DNA of 6,537 bases from assembly GCA_005804005.1 (NCBI GenBank), contig SYPI01000160.1, positions 1 to 6,537 of the forward strand, written 5' to 3'. The notes beneath the pieces are model-generated. The model did not search any database, was not told where the DNA came from, and saw only the letters and a program-made list of their open reading frames with translations. Positions 1 through 6,537 of this stretch are shown here, piece by piece; position 1 is the stretch's first letter; each line of letters begins with the position of its first letter. The position numbers were made by a program, and so were the translations under genes. The stretch is from Planctomycetia bacterium. GTDB lineage: Bacteria > Planctomycetota > Phycisphaerae > Phycisphaerales > SM1A02.

Positions 1-228
1 GAAGAAAAGCGCGCCGCGGAAATCGACGCTGCCAAGGGTGGCAAGGTGGAACGCGGTTGGGGGACGCAGATCCGGTCGTATGTGTTCTACGACAACCGGG
101 TGAAGGATCATCGCACCGGCTACGAGGAGGGCAATCCGCTGCATGTCCTCGACGGCCACATTGAAGCCTTTGTCGATGCCGAACTGAAGCGCCGTCGTCT
201 GGAACGGGATCGGGCGCCGACCAACTAG
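1..228 (+). CDS. prfB: Peptide chain release factor 2, C-terminal fragment (5' end outside window)
   Basis: This is the last 75 codons of release factor 2, the cytoplasmic protein that ends translation at UGA and UAA. The reading frame is open from base 1, so the gene continues to the left; the GTG at 46 is an internal codon, not a start. Seen in the sequence: the class I release factor C-terminal block WGTQIRSYVF (fragment residues 20-29), then RVKDHRTGYE (33-42) and the VLDGHIEAFVDAEL tail. The WGxQIRSYV wording separates RF2 from RF1, which has a form like RIRTYN followed by RVTDHR at this place. The GGQ peptidyl-tRNA hydrolysis loop, the stop-recognition motif and any 5' autoregulatory frameshift site lie outside the window. 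The fragment ends in a short basic tail (KRRRLERDR). The gene terminates with TAG, a codon read by RF1 and not by RF2. The debranching enzyme gene begins at or just after this stop. Confidence 0.93.
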   Translation, partial: EEKRAAEIDAAKGGKVERGWGTQIRSYVFYDNRVKDHRTGYEEGNPLHVLDGHIEAFVDAELKRRRLERDRAPTN

Positions 229-229
229 T

Positions 230-233
230 GGAG
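230..233 (+). promoter_or_regulatory. Shine-Dalgarno-like GGAG deciding the debranching enzyme start
   Basis: GGAG at 230-233 lies just after the prfB TAG (226-228) and 6 bases before GTG 240, a standard ribosome-binding distance. The competing GTG 228 has no comparable purine motif at a good distance upstream, and ATG 258 has none. This favours initiation at 240, two residues groups (four codons) inside the longest reading frame. Conservation cannot decide, since the recognisable family sequence only begins further in. Confidence 0.5.
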
Positions 234-239
234 CCAGCA

Positions 240-2249
240 GTGAAGCCACCGGCGCCGATGCTCGATGTCGAGTTCCTGGACTACGGCCGCCTCATCTGTG
301 CCCATGATGGTCTGGCCCTGAACCATGAGTGGCTGGTCACCAACGGAATCGGTGGTTACGCCGCCGGAACGCTGGCTGGGGCACTGACCCGCAGCTATCA
401 CGGCCTCCTGATAGCCGCCACCACGCCGCCCGCGGTGCGCACTCTGCTGCTGGCCAAACTTGAAGAGTCGGCCACCTATCGCGATCGCACCTGGCGATTG
501 GGAACCAACCGCTGGCAGGATGGCTCCATCGATCCGGTAGGCCATCGCGAACTGCAGCGCTTCCGGCTGGACGGGACCATCCCAACCTGGACGTGGAGCC
601 TGACCGACGCGCTGCTGGAGAAGCGCATCTTCATGCTGCCCGGAGAGAACACCACCTGCGTCCACTACCGGCTGCGGCGCGGTTCGGCGCCGATCAACAT
701 CTCGCTGGCCGCCCTAGTCAATCGGCGATCTCACCACACCACCTCGGCAGCCGGATCATTCGAGACATTGGCTGAGTCGGCCCCCCATGGCGCGCGACTG
801 CACTGGATAGCCAGTGCCAGCGAGCCAGCATGCGACCTCTGGCTGCAGTGCGACCATGCCGTTCCTTCCCTCAATGGCCAGTGGTGGAACGGCTTTCTTC
901 TGGAGCGCGAGCAGGAGCGCGGCTGTGCCTGCATCGACAACCACTGGCATGCTGCCACCTTCGAACTGCGGCTGTCGCCGGGGCAGTCGGCCCTGTTCAC
1001 CGCCTCGACCAGTTTGCAGGAACCACGCGATGCCGACGCGGCTCTGGAGGCCGAGCGCCGCCGTCAGGATGCCGTGGTGGCGCAGGCCCCTCTGGCCGAG
1101 AACCGGCCGCTGGTGCGGCAGTTGATTCTGGCCGCCGACCAGTGCATCGTCCGCCGCGACGGCCGACCGTCGGTCATGGCCGGATACCCGTGGTTCGCCG
1201 ATTGGTCGCGAGATGCAATGATGGCGGCACCGGGACTATTCCTGTGCACCGGTCGTGGTGCCGAAGGGGCGCAGATGCTGCGTATGTTCGCCGAGCGCAT
1301 CCGCGGCGGGCTGTTGCCCAATCGTTTCCCAGATCGGCCCGGCGAAGCGTTGGAGTTCAACTCGGTCGACGCCCCCCTGCTCTTCATTCGCGCCGTGGCT
1401 CGTTTTGTGAACTCGGGAGTCGATCCAGCTCTGGCCGCCGACCTGCTGCCCGCTTGTGAGGCAATTCTGCGGGCGTATATCGCCGGAACTGAGCATGGCA
1501 TCCGGGTCGATCCGGCGGACGGACTGGTGCAGGCCGGAGCCGATGGCCTGCAACTCACTTGGATGGATGCCAAGGTGGATGGAATGGTGGTTACGCCGCG
1601 GCGCGGCAAGCCGATCGAAGTGAATGTGTACTGGCTGGATGCCCTCGAGCAGGTGGGCCGCATGGTGGCGGCGCAGAACCGCGACGGCAGCGAATGGCTC
1701 ACCCGCTCGGCGCAGGTGCGCACCTCGTTCGCCAGATACTGGAACCCGTCACGCGGCTGTTGCTTCGATGTCCTCGATGGCCCCGACGGCAATGACGCGG
1801 CTATTCGCCCGAACCAGCTTCTGGCAACCGCCATGGACCCCTGCCCACTCACTCCTGGGCAGCGACAACGAGTGATAGATGTCTGCATTCGCCGACTGTG
1901 GATGCCTTGGGGACTGCGGACTCTCGACCCCGAGGCGCCCGGCTACATCGGCCACTATCGCGGCGACCAACGCTGCCGCGACCTGAGCTACCACCAGGGC
2001 ACCGCGTGGCCGTGGCTGCTGGGGCCGCTGCTACGTTCCCACTTTCAGGTTCACGGAGATCTGGCGGCGATCATCGACTACATCAGCCCGTGTGTGCTTC
2101 ATGTCCGGGAAGCCGGCATCGGTGGGGTGTCTGAAGTCTTCGACGGCGATTCGCCGCACGCCCCTGGTGGTTGCCCACTGCAGGCCTGGAGCATTGCCGA
2201 ACTGCTGGAATTGACCCAGATGGTGAGCGACGCGGTGGGCAACTCATGA
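240..2249 (+). CDS. Glycogen debranching enzyme, amylo-alpha-1,6-glucosidase type (GDE/GH133)
   Basis: Predicted cytoplasmic enzyme that hydrolyses alpha-1,6 branch glucosyl residues of glycogen-like glucans. With the GTG start at 240 it has 669 residues, close to the usual size of the archaeal/bacterial GDE type, which lacks the GH13 glucanotransferase half of eukaryotic debranching enzyme. The N-terminal beta-rich domain (about residues 10-290) opens with the family signature: NGIGGY (35-40), TRSYHG (50-55), then LLLAKLEE. The C-terminal (alpha/alpha)6 barrel (about 290-665) carries GYPWFADWSRD (315-325), TWMDAKVDG (440-448), EVNVYWLDAL (from 460), LSYHQGTAWPW (582-592), SEVFDG (631-636) and QAWS (648-651). 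By resemblance to the glucosidase half of eukaryotic GDE, D443 and E632 are my candidates for the catalytic acids; this is inference. No signal peptide or membrane helix is seen. GTG 240 is preferred because GGAG lies 6 bases upstream; GTG 228 (overlapping the prfB stop by one base, 673 aa) and ATG 258 are alternatives. The stop overlaps the next start. Confidence 0.9.
   Translation: MKPPAPMLDVEFLDYGRLICAHDGLALNHEWLVTNGIGGYAAGTLAGALTRSYHGLLIAATTPPAVRTLLLAKLEESATYRDRTWRLGTNRWQDGSIDPVGHRELQRFRLDGTIPTWTWSLTDALLEKRIFMLPGENTTCVHYRLRRGSAPINISLAALVNRRSHHTTSAAGSFETLAESAPHGARLHWIASASEPACDLWLQCDHAVPSLNGQWWNGFLLEREQERGCACIDNHWHAATFELRLSPGQSALFTASTSLQEPRDADAALEAERRRQDAVVAQAPLAENRPLVRQLILAADQCIVRRDGRPSVMAGYPWFADWSRDAMMAAPGLFLCTGRGAEGAQMLRMFAERIRGGLLPNRFPDRPGEALEFNSVDAPLLFIRAVARFVNSGVDPALAADLLPACEAILRAYIAGTEHGIRVDPADGLVQAGADGLQLTWMDAKVDGMVVTPRRGKPIEVNVYWLDALEQVGRMVAAQNRDGSEWLTRSAQVRTSFARYWNPSRGCCFDVLDGPDGNDAAIRPNQLLATAMDPCPLTPGQRQRVIDVCIRRLWMPWGLRTLDPEAPGYIGHYRGDQRCRDLSYHQGTAWPWLLGPLLRSHFQVHGDLAAIIDYISPCVLHVREAGIGGVSEVFDGDSPHAPGGCPLQAWSIAELLELTQMVSDAVGNS
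2246..2249 (+). promoter_or_regulatory. ATGA stop-start overlap coupling debranching enzyme to GH63 enzyme
   Basis: ATG of the GH63 gene (2246-2248) overlaps TGA of the debranching gene (2247-2249). A purine-rich GGTGGG at 2234-2239 lies 6 bases before the ATG. Such overlaps usually mean termination-reinitiation by the same or an adjacent ribosome, keeping the two products in a fixed ratio. This also places both genes on one mRNA. Confidence 0.8.
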
Positions 2250-4921
2250 ACGCCGCTGGCACAGCCGAGGGCAAGCGCCTCGAGGATGACCGTCTGGGCA
2301 AAGTGAACTGGCGTCGCTGGGGAACCTATGTCAGCGATCGCCAGTGGGGCACAGTGCGCGAGGACTACAGCGCCGACGGTTCGGCCTGGGACTTTTTCCC
2401 CCATGACCACGCCCGGAGTCGCGCCTACCGCTGGGGTGAAGACGCCATCGCCGGGTGGTGCGATGACCGGCAACTGCTCTGCCTAGGGCTGGCGGTGTGG
2501 AACGGCCGCGACCCGATCATCAAGGAGCGCCTCTTCGGCCTCAACAATCGCGAGGGCAATCACGGCGAGGATGTGAAGGAGCTCTACTACCACCTCGACG
2601 CCCTGCCCACCAGCGCTTACTCCCGCTTCCTCTACAAGTACCCGCAGCGCGAGTACCCGTATTCAGATCTGCTCCGGGTCAATGGGGATCGCACCAAGCT
2701 TGAGCCGGAGTACGAACTCAGCGACACCGGAATCTTCGAAGACGACCGCTACTTCGACTTGCAGGTGGAGTTCGCCAAGGGCGGGCCTGACGAAGTGCTC
2801 ATGCGCATTGAGGCGTTCAATCGCGGGCCGGAGGATGCCGACCTGTGGATCATTCCTCAGGCCTGGTTCCGCAACACTTGGTCGTTCGCCCCGGGGGCGA
2901 CGCGCCCCACAATCGCCCGCCGCGACGCCGGTCTGGCCATCTCGCACCCCGAGCTTCCGCCGATGTGGCTGGTGGCGGAGGATGAACATGACGCGCTCTT
3001 CTGTGAGAACGAGACCAACGCAGTGCGGCACTTCGGCCAGTCGCGCGCCGGAAGAACTTTCAAGGATGGCATTCACGAACGACTGATCCACGGTGCCGCC
3101 GACGCCTGCAATGCTGCCGCCAAGGGATCCAAGTGCGCTCTGGTCCATCGGCGGCGCATTGCCGCTGGCAGCAGCGCGGTGGTGATCGTGCGCCTGGTCG
3201 GCGACCGCCGCGGGACGCCCGCCATCGACGGCCCAGCCGCTGCCGGGGCTGCCGCGCTGCTGCACGTCCGACGCGGAGAAGCCGACGAGTTCTGGGAGGC
3301 CCATCAGGTCAATGTGGCCGACCCCGACGAACGCCGGGTTCAGCGCCAGGCGTGGGCGGGACTGCTGTGGAGCCGCCAGTGGTACTGCTTCGATGTCCGC
3401 CGCTGGCTGCACGGAGACGAAGGACTGCCGCCTCCCCCCCCGCAGCGGCTGCACGGCCGCAACAGCGGCTGGGGACATCTGAAGAACTCCGGCATCATCA
3501 GCATGCCGGACACCTGGGAGTACCCGTGGTACGCCGCCTGGGACCTAGCATTTCACTGCGTCTGTTTCGCCGACTTCGACCCCGAGTTCGCCAAGGCGCA
3601 GTTGCTCATGCTGGTCGGCGAAGACTCGATGCATCCCGATGGGGCGCTGCCGGCATACGAGTGGGCCTTCGATGATGCCAATCCCCCCGTGCACGCCTGG
3701 GCGGCCCAGCACATCTTTGCCACCGACGCCGCGCAGCGCGGCGAGGGTGATCACGACTTCCTCTGCCGCGTCTTCAATCGGCTGCTGCTGAACTTCACCT
3801 GGTGGGTGAACCGCAAGGATGCCGACGGCCGCAATGTGTTCGAGGGCGGATTCCTCGGTCTGGACAACATCGGCATCTTCGATCGCAGCGCGGCATTGCC
3901 GACCGGCGGCCGCCTGCAGCAGGCCGACGCCACCAGTTGGATGGCTATGTACGCCCTGAACATGATGCGTCTGGCCTGCATCTTGGCCGAGCACGACCAT
4001 GTCTATGAGGACATGGCCATCAAGTTCTTCCGGCACTTTCTGGACATCGCTCAGGCCATCGCCGACTTCGGCGCCACCGGCGAAGGATTGTGGGATGAAC
4101 GCGACGAGTTCTACTACGACCGCTTGCGCCTGCCAGACGGCACCGCCACTCCGCTGCGCATCCAGTCGATCGTCGGACTCATTCCCATTTTCGCAGTCGA
4201 GGTGGTCCAGCCGGAGCAACTCGGCCGCATGAGCCGATTCAAGGCGGCATTGGAGGAGGTGCTGCGGGATCGCCCCGATCTGGCGGCGCTGGTCTCGCAC
4301 TGGAACGAGGCTGGCCGCGGGGAGGTGCGGCTGTTCTCGCTGCTTCGCGGCCACCGACTGGTAGCGCTTCTACGGCGGGCCCTTGACGAAGCGGAGTTTC
4401 TGGCACCCTACGGCATCCGCTCCATGAGCAAGCGACTCGACGCCGAGCCGTACATATTCTGGGCCGGTGGCCGCTCCTTCAGCGTGCGCTACGAGTCGGC
4501 TGAGTCGCAGACCGGCAGCTTCGGTGGCAACAGCAATTGGCGCGGGCCGATTTGGATGCCGATCAACTATCTGCTCATCGAGAGCCTGTTCCGCTTCCAT
4601 CGTTACTACGGGGATGAGTTCCGCGTTGAGTGTCCGGCTGGCAGCGGCCAGCAACTCACGCTGCGGCAGGTGGCCATTCATCTGGCTGGTCGCTTGCGCG
4701 GCCTGTTCGCCCGCGATGCGGCCGGATTGCGGCCATTCCTCGGCCCCCCTTCGAAACAGCAGAGCGGCGCAGCATTCCGCGACCTTCCGCTGTTTCATGA
4801 GTACTTCGACGGCGACAACGGCCACGGCTGCGGTGCCGCGCACCAGACCGGCTGGACCGCGCTGATCGCCCGCCTGATCGCCCGGACAGCGCTGGAAGAC
4901 AGCATTAGCATGGGAGCGTGA
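2246..4921 (+). CDS. Long bacterial GH63-type glucosidase (mannosyl-oligosaccharide glucosidase-like)
   Basis: An 891-residue predicted cytoplasmic glycoside hydrolase of the long bacterial GH63 group, distantly related to eukaryotic processing alpha-glucosidase I and E. coli YgjK. The true substrate of this long group is not known to me; an alpha-glucosidic bond is expected. Signatures in order: WGTVREDYSADGSAWDFFPH (34-53), a region typical of the beta-sandwich N-domain containing DTGIFEDDRYFDLQVEFAKG and WFRNTWSF, then the (alpha/alpha)6 barrel with MPDTWEYPWYAAWDLAFH ending at H437, LNFTWWVNRKDADGRNVFEG, GGFLGLDNIGIFDRS, SNWRGPIWMPINYLLIES (W765-W770 core), HEYFDGD and HQTGW (866-870). 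Candidate catalytic residues by analogy with YgjK are D433 (general acid, in AAWD) and E852 (general base, 39 residues from the end). ATG 2246 is chosen because it forms an ATGA overlap with the previous stop and has a weak GGTGGG 6 bases upstream; the frame is open upstream to 2171, but that stretch is the debranching gene read in another frame. Confidence 0.9.
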   Translation: MNAAGTAEGKRLEDDRLGKVNWRRWGTYVSDRQWGTVREDYSADGSAWDFFPHDHARSRAYRWGEDAIAGWCDDRQLLCLGLAVWNGRDPIIKERLFGLNNREGNHGEDVKELYYHLDALPTSAYSRFLYKYPQREYPYSDLLRVNGDRTKLEPEYELSDTGIFEDDRYFDLQVEFAKGGPDEVLMRIEAFNRGPEDADLWIIPQAWFRNTWSFAPGATRPTIARRDAGLAISHPELPPMWLVAEDEHDALFCENETNAVRHFGQSRAGRTFKDGIHERLIHGAADACNAAAKGSKCALVHRRRIAAGSSAVVIVRLVGDRRGTPAIDGPAAAGAAALLHVRRGEADEFWEAHQVNVADPDERRVQRQAWAGLLWSRQWYCFDVRRWLHGDEGLPPPPPQRLHGRNSGWGHLKNSGIISMPDTWEYPWYAAWDLAFHCVCFADFDPEFAKAQLLMLVGEDSMHPDGALPAYEWAFDDANPPVHAWAAQHIFATDAAQRGEGDHDFLCRVFNRLLLNFTWWVNRKDADGRNVFEGGFLGLDNIGIFDRSAALPTGGRLQQADATSWMAMYALNMMRLACILAEHDHVYEDMAIKFFRHFLDIAQAIADFGATGEGLWDERDEFYYDRLRLPDGTATPLRIQSIVGLIPIFAVEVVQPEQLGRMSRFKAALEEVLRDRPDLAALVSHWNEAGRGEVRLFSLLRGHRLVALLRRALDEAEFLAPYGIRSMSKRLDAEPYIFWAGGRSFSVRYESAESQTGSFGGNSNWRGPIWMPINYLLIESLFRFHRYYGDEFRVECPAGSGQQLTLRQVAIHLAGRLRGLFARDAAGLRPFLGPPSKQQSGAAFRDLPLFHEYFDGDNGHGCGAAHQTGWTALIARLIARTALEDSISMGA
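3434..3441 (+). repeat. C8 homopolymer inside the GH63 gene
   Basis: Eight consecutive C bases encode part of a run of five prolines (GLPPPPPQR) in the linker ahead of the catalytic barrel. The frame is intact across it and family members are also proline-rich here as I recall them, so it is most likely just coding sequence. It is a place where sequencing or replication slippage could shift the frame. Confidence 0.6.
4918..4921 (+). promoter_or_regulatory. GTGA stop-start overlap coupling GH63 enzyme to the sensor
   Basis: GTG 4918-4920 overlaps TGA 4919-4921 of the GH63 gene. An in-frame TAG at 4906-4908 prevents any earlier start, and GTG 4918 is the first possible initiation codon after it. 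GGGAG at 4912-4916 is present but only one base from the GTG, too close for normal Shine-Dalgarno use. Reinitiation after termination is therefore the likeliest mode. The next ATG in frame (4993) would cut into the first membrane helix. Confidence 0.65.
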
Positions 4922-6537
4922 GCGCGCTGGCCGGTAGGTCCCCTGATCGAGTCAGCCGGAGCGTGTGGCTGCTGGCTGCTGGCGTGGCCGGGATGGGTGG
5001 GGTCACCGGGCTGATCGATGCCTTTGTCAGTTCCGGTGAAACCGGTTCGTTGTTCGGGCTGCCGCGCCTGCTGCAAGTGCCTTATGGATTGATCCTGCTG
5101 TTAGGAGCTGCCGCCAGCCTCTGGCCGCTACGGCGCTGGCTGATTGCGGCCGGGATGAGCCTCAGCGGTTTGGCCATTGCCGCAGTGCTGGCGTTCACCA
5201 CCCCGGACTCAATCGCCTGGCTCACTCTGGCGCTGATCGGCGCCGCACTGGTCGTTCAGATCCCCAGCCTGCGCGGCAAGTGGATAGTCGGCGGGCTCGC
5301 CTCTCTTGGCGTGGGCGTGTCGCTGATCGTGCTGGCGTCGGGAGGGGTTCTCCCGCTGCTCGAGTTCCCGGCATCCGATCGGCGAGCGGCGCCGACTCTG
5401 GGCGGCGCCCTACTGGCCTTGGGAGTTTCGCTTCTGGCCCGCGCCTGGCGGGAGAGCGAACGGACTTCACTGCATGCCCCGCCGTGGTTCGGCCTGATGT
5501 GCGCGCTGCTGCTGGCGTCCATCTGCGTCACCTTCTTTGCCGGCATGCGGAGTCTGGGCCGCACCACCATCCTTGGGCAGGCCGTGCTGCGTGAGTATGC
5601 CATCGGCGCGGTGCTCGAGGAGTCATTCGAGGGTCTGCTTCGTTCTCTAGAACAGGCCTCCTCCCGCTGGCGGACTGATGGCGGCGAGCCTCCGGCTGAG
5701 TGGGCCGAGTATGTCCGCACGCTCCTGGCCAAGGATGAGACCCTGCTGGCCGTCGAGTGGGTGGATCGCGCCAATCAGGTACGCGCCGCCGAACCGCTGC
5801 GCATGGACTTGGTGACACTCTCGCAGGTACTGGCAGCTGATCCCCGACGCAGCGAAGCCGTGGCTGATGCGGTACTCACTGGCCGGATCAATGTGGTTGC
5901 GCCGGTGCAACTGCTCGGCGGCGGTTGGGCTGCGGCCATCTGCGTGCCCATTGGCGCTGCTCCCGCGGCGGCGGCGGCGATTTACACCATCGATCTGGCC
6001 CCGTTCATAGAGCGGCGTGTGGGCTTCCTAGATGATGGGCATGCTCTGGAGGTGTTCGCCGGAACTGAACTGATCTTGGAGCGGCAGAGTGAGCCTGGCC
6101 CCGACCTGCGCACCAACGGCGTGCAGATGGCCATCTACTCCACTCCATGGACTTTCAAGGCGGCGCCACTGCCGTCAACGATCGCCGCGCAACGATCGGT
6201 CATGCCGATCCTGCTGCTCACCGTCAGCCTGGTGGGCGCAGCGCTGGTTGGTTCCACCGTGTTCTTCGCCCAGGCCTCCGAGCGGCGGGAAGCGGCGGCC
6301 CAGCGCACCCGGGCTCAGTTGGAGCAGTTGCTGGAAGCTGCCCGGCATGTTGCCGTCATCGCCACCGACCCCAGCGGAGTCATCAGCGTCTTCAATCACG
6401 GGGCGGAACACCTGACCGGCTGGGACGCCAGCGAGGTCCTCGGCCGCCGCACTCCCGACTCATTCATCGAACTTGAGGAACTCTGGTTCCCAACCACACC
6501 GGCTGGCAAAGTGGGGCAGGCGGTGGAACGATTCGGC
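4918..6537 (+). CDS. Multi-pass membrane sensor: 7 TM, CHASE-like domain, TM, PAS (3' end outside window)
   Basis: The 540 codons seen are open to the right edge, so the output domain (histidine kinase, GGDEF/EAL or other) is not visible. About seven hydrophobic helices occupy residues 16-37, 54-72, 74-93, 99-116, 122-144, 160-176 and 190-209. A soluble region of about 210-425 follows, with VEWVD at 279-283 and LLGGGWAAAICVPIG from 332. These match the pattern of CHASE-type extracytoplasmic ligand-binding domains of PAS-containing signalling proteins. An eighth helix spans 429-451, then a charged linker probably forming a helix (455-476), then a PAS domain starting near 477 with VIATDPSGVISVFNHGAEHLTGW and EVLGRRTPDSF. 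Seven helices with the N-terminus inside put the CHASE-like domain outside, and helix eight returns the PAS domain to the cytoplasm, so the topology is self-consistent. An unusual Ala5 run lies at residues 350-354. GTG 4918 is chosen from the upstream in-frame TAG and the overlap. The ligand is unknown. Confidence 0.82.
   Translation, partial: MSALAGRSPDRVSRSVWLLAAGVAGMGGVTGLIDAFVSSGETGSLFGLPRLLQVPYGLILLLGAAASLWPLRRWLIAAGMSLSGLAIAAVLAFTTPDSIAWLTLALIGAALVVQIPSLRGKWIVGGLASLGVGVSLIVLASGGVLPLLEFPASDRRAAPTLGGALLALGVSLLARAWRESERTSLHAPPWFGLMCALLLASICVTFFAGMRSLGRTTILGQAVLREYAIGAVLEESFEGLLRSLEQASSRWRTDGGEPPAEWAEYVRTLLAKDETLLAVEWVDRANQVRAAEPLRMDLVTLSQVLAADPRRSEAVADAVLTGRINVVAPVQLLGGGWAAAICVPIGAAPAAAAAIYTIDLAPFIERRVGFLDDGHALEVFAGTELILERQSEPGPDLRTNGVQMAIYSTPWTFKAAPLPSTIAAQRSVMPILLLTVSLVGAALVGSTVFFAQASERREAAAQRTRAQLEQLLEAARHVAVIATDPSGVISVFNHGAEHLTGWDASEVLGRRTPDSFIELEELWFPTTPAGKVGQAVERFG
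5965..5979 (+). repeat. (GCG)5 trinucleotide repeat in the CHASE-like domain
   Basis: Five perfect GCG codons encode Ala350-Ala354 of the sensor, within APAAAAAIYTI. In related domains this is where a strand follows the PI motif (a form such as GFIVGVF, from memory). The run may be a local slippage expansion, or simply tolerated small residues in a beta strand. The frame is kept. Confidence 0.6.

Noticed and set aside
46..228. A separate 60-codon gene starting at GTG 46
   Set aside because: The same frame is open to base 1 and encodes continuous release factor 2 sequence; the GTG is an internal valine codon.
1064..1888. Long antisense reading frame (274 codons) opposite the debranching gene
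   Set aside because: Low-complexity Ser/Arg/Ala-rich product with no recognisable motif; a shadow of a GC-rich gene whose sense frame has clear family signatures.
2171..2245. Upstream extension of the GH63 protein by 25 codons to the ATG at 2171
   Set aside because: This stretch overlaps the conserved QAWS end of the debranching enzyme, has no ribosome-binding motif, and the ATGA junction at 2246 is a much better start.
2663..4354. Two antisense reading frames of about 270 codons (2663-3478 and 3545-4354) opposite the GH63 gene
   Set aside because: They mirror a strongly conserved sense protein, show no domain signature, and have no convincing start region; GC-rich codon bias keeps such frames open.
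4965..4985. Repeated CTGCTGGC units as a tandem repeat element
   Set aside because: It is a short Leu/Ala-coding stretch in a transmembrane helix, expected from codon bias; no extended periodicity.
5033..5045. CCGGT-gaa-ACCGG inverted repeat as a terminator or operator
   Set aside because: Only 5-bp arms with a 3-base loop, no T tract, and located inside the coding region of the sensor.
5256..5774. Antisense reading frame opposite the sensor gene
   Set aside because: Ser/Arg/Pro-rich composition typical of the reverse of a hydrophobic Leu/Ala-rich gene; the sense strand encodes consistent membrane helices.
1..6537. Mobile element, CRISPR array, tRNA/rRNA or toxin-antitoxin system
   Set aside because: No terminal inverted repeats, spaced direct repeats, cloverleaf sequence or small paired genes were found; the window is filled by four contiguous genes.

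Overview
This is a gene-dense, GC-rich bacterial window (by eye roughly 60-65% G+C, strongly GC-biased third positions). All four recognisable genes lie on the + strand with essentially no intergenic DNA. The first gene is the 3' end of a bacterial release factor 2 (prfB), so the source is a bacterium. The phylum cannot be settled from the sequence. High GC, two large GH-type glucan enzymes and a multi-pass CHASE-like/PAS sensor would fit environmental lineages such as Planctomycetes or Verrucomicrobia, but that is a guess.

Layout. (1) 1-228: last 75 codons of prfB, entering from the left. (2) 240-2249 (alternative start 228): archaeal/bacterial-type glycogen debranching enzyme (amylo-alpha-1,6-glucosidase, GDE/GH133 type), 669 aa. 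(3) 2246-4921: long bacterial GH63-type glucosidase, 891 aa, joined to gene 2 by an ATGA overlap. (4) 4918 to the right edge: a membrane sensor, joined to gene 3 by a GTGA overlap. It has seven predicted N-terminal transmembrane helices, a CHASE-like extracytoplasmic domain, an eighth helix, a short charged linker and the start of a PAS domain. The output domain lies beyond the window. This last gene begins with GTG and has no stop in the window, so an ATG-based or closed-ORF scan misses it.

How the genes may work together. The two carbohydrate enzymes both carry (alpha/alpha)6-barrel catalytic domains and probably act on alpha-glucans or glucose-containing oligosaccharides in the cytoplasm; no signal peptide is visible on either. 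Their 4-base overlap implies translational coupling. The second 4-base overlap ties the sensor to the same transcript, which is the main unexpected feature of the window. prfB may simply be the upstream housekeeping neighbour. No promoter, terminator, RNA gene, mobile element or CRISPR array is visible, and no gene-free stretch exceeds a dozen bases. I do not see a clearly novel system: the individual families are known, and the arrangement is the part worth checking.
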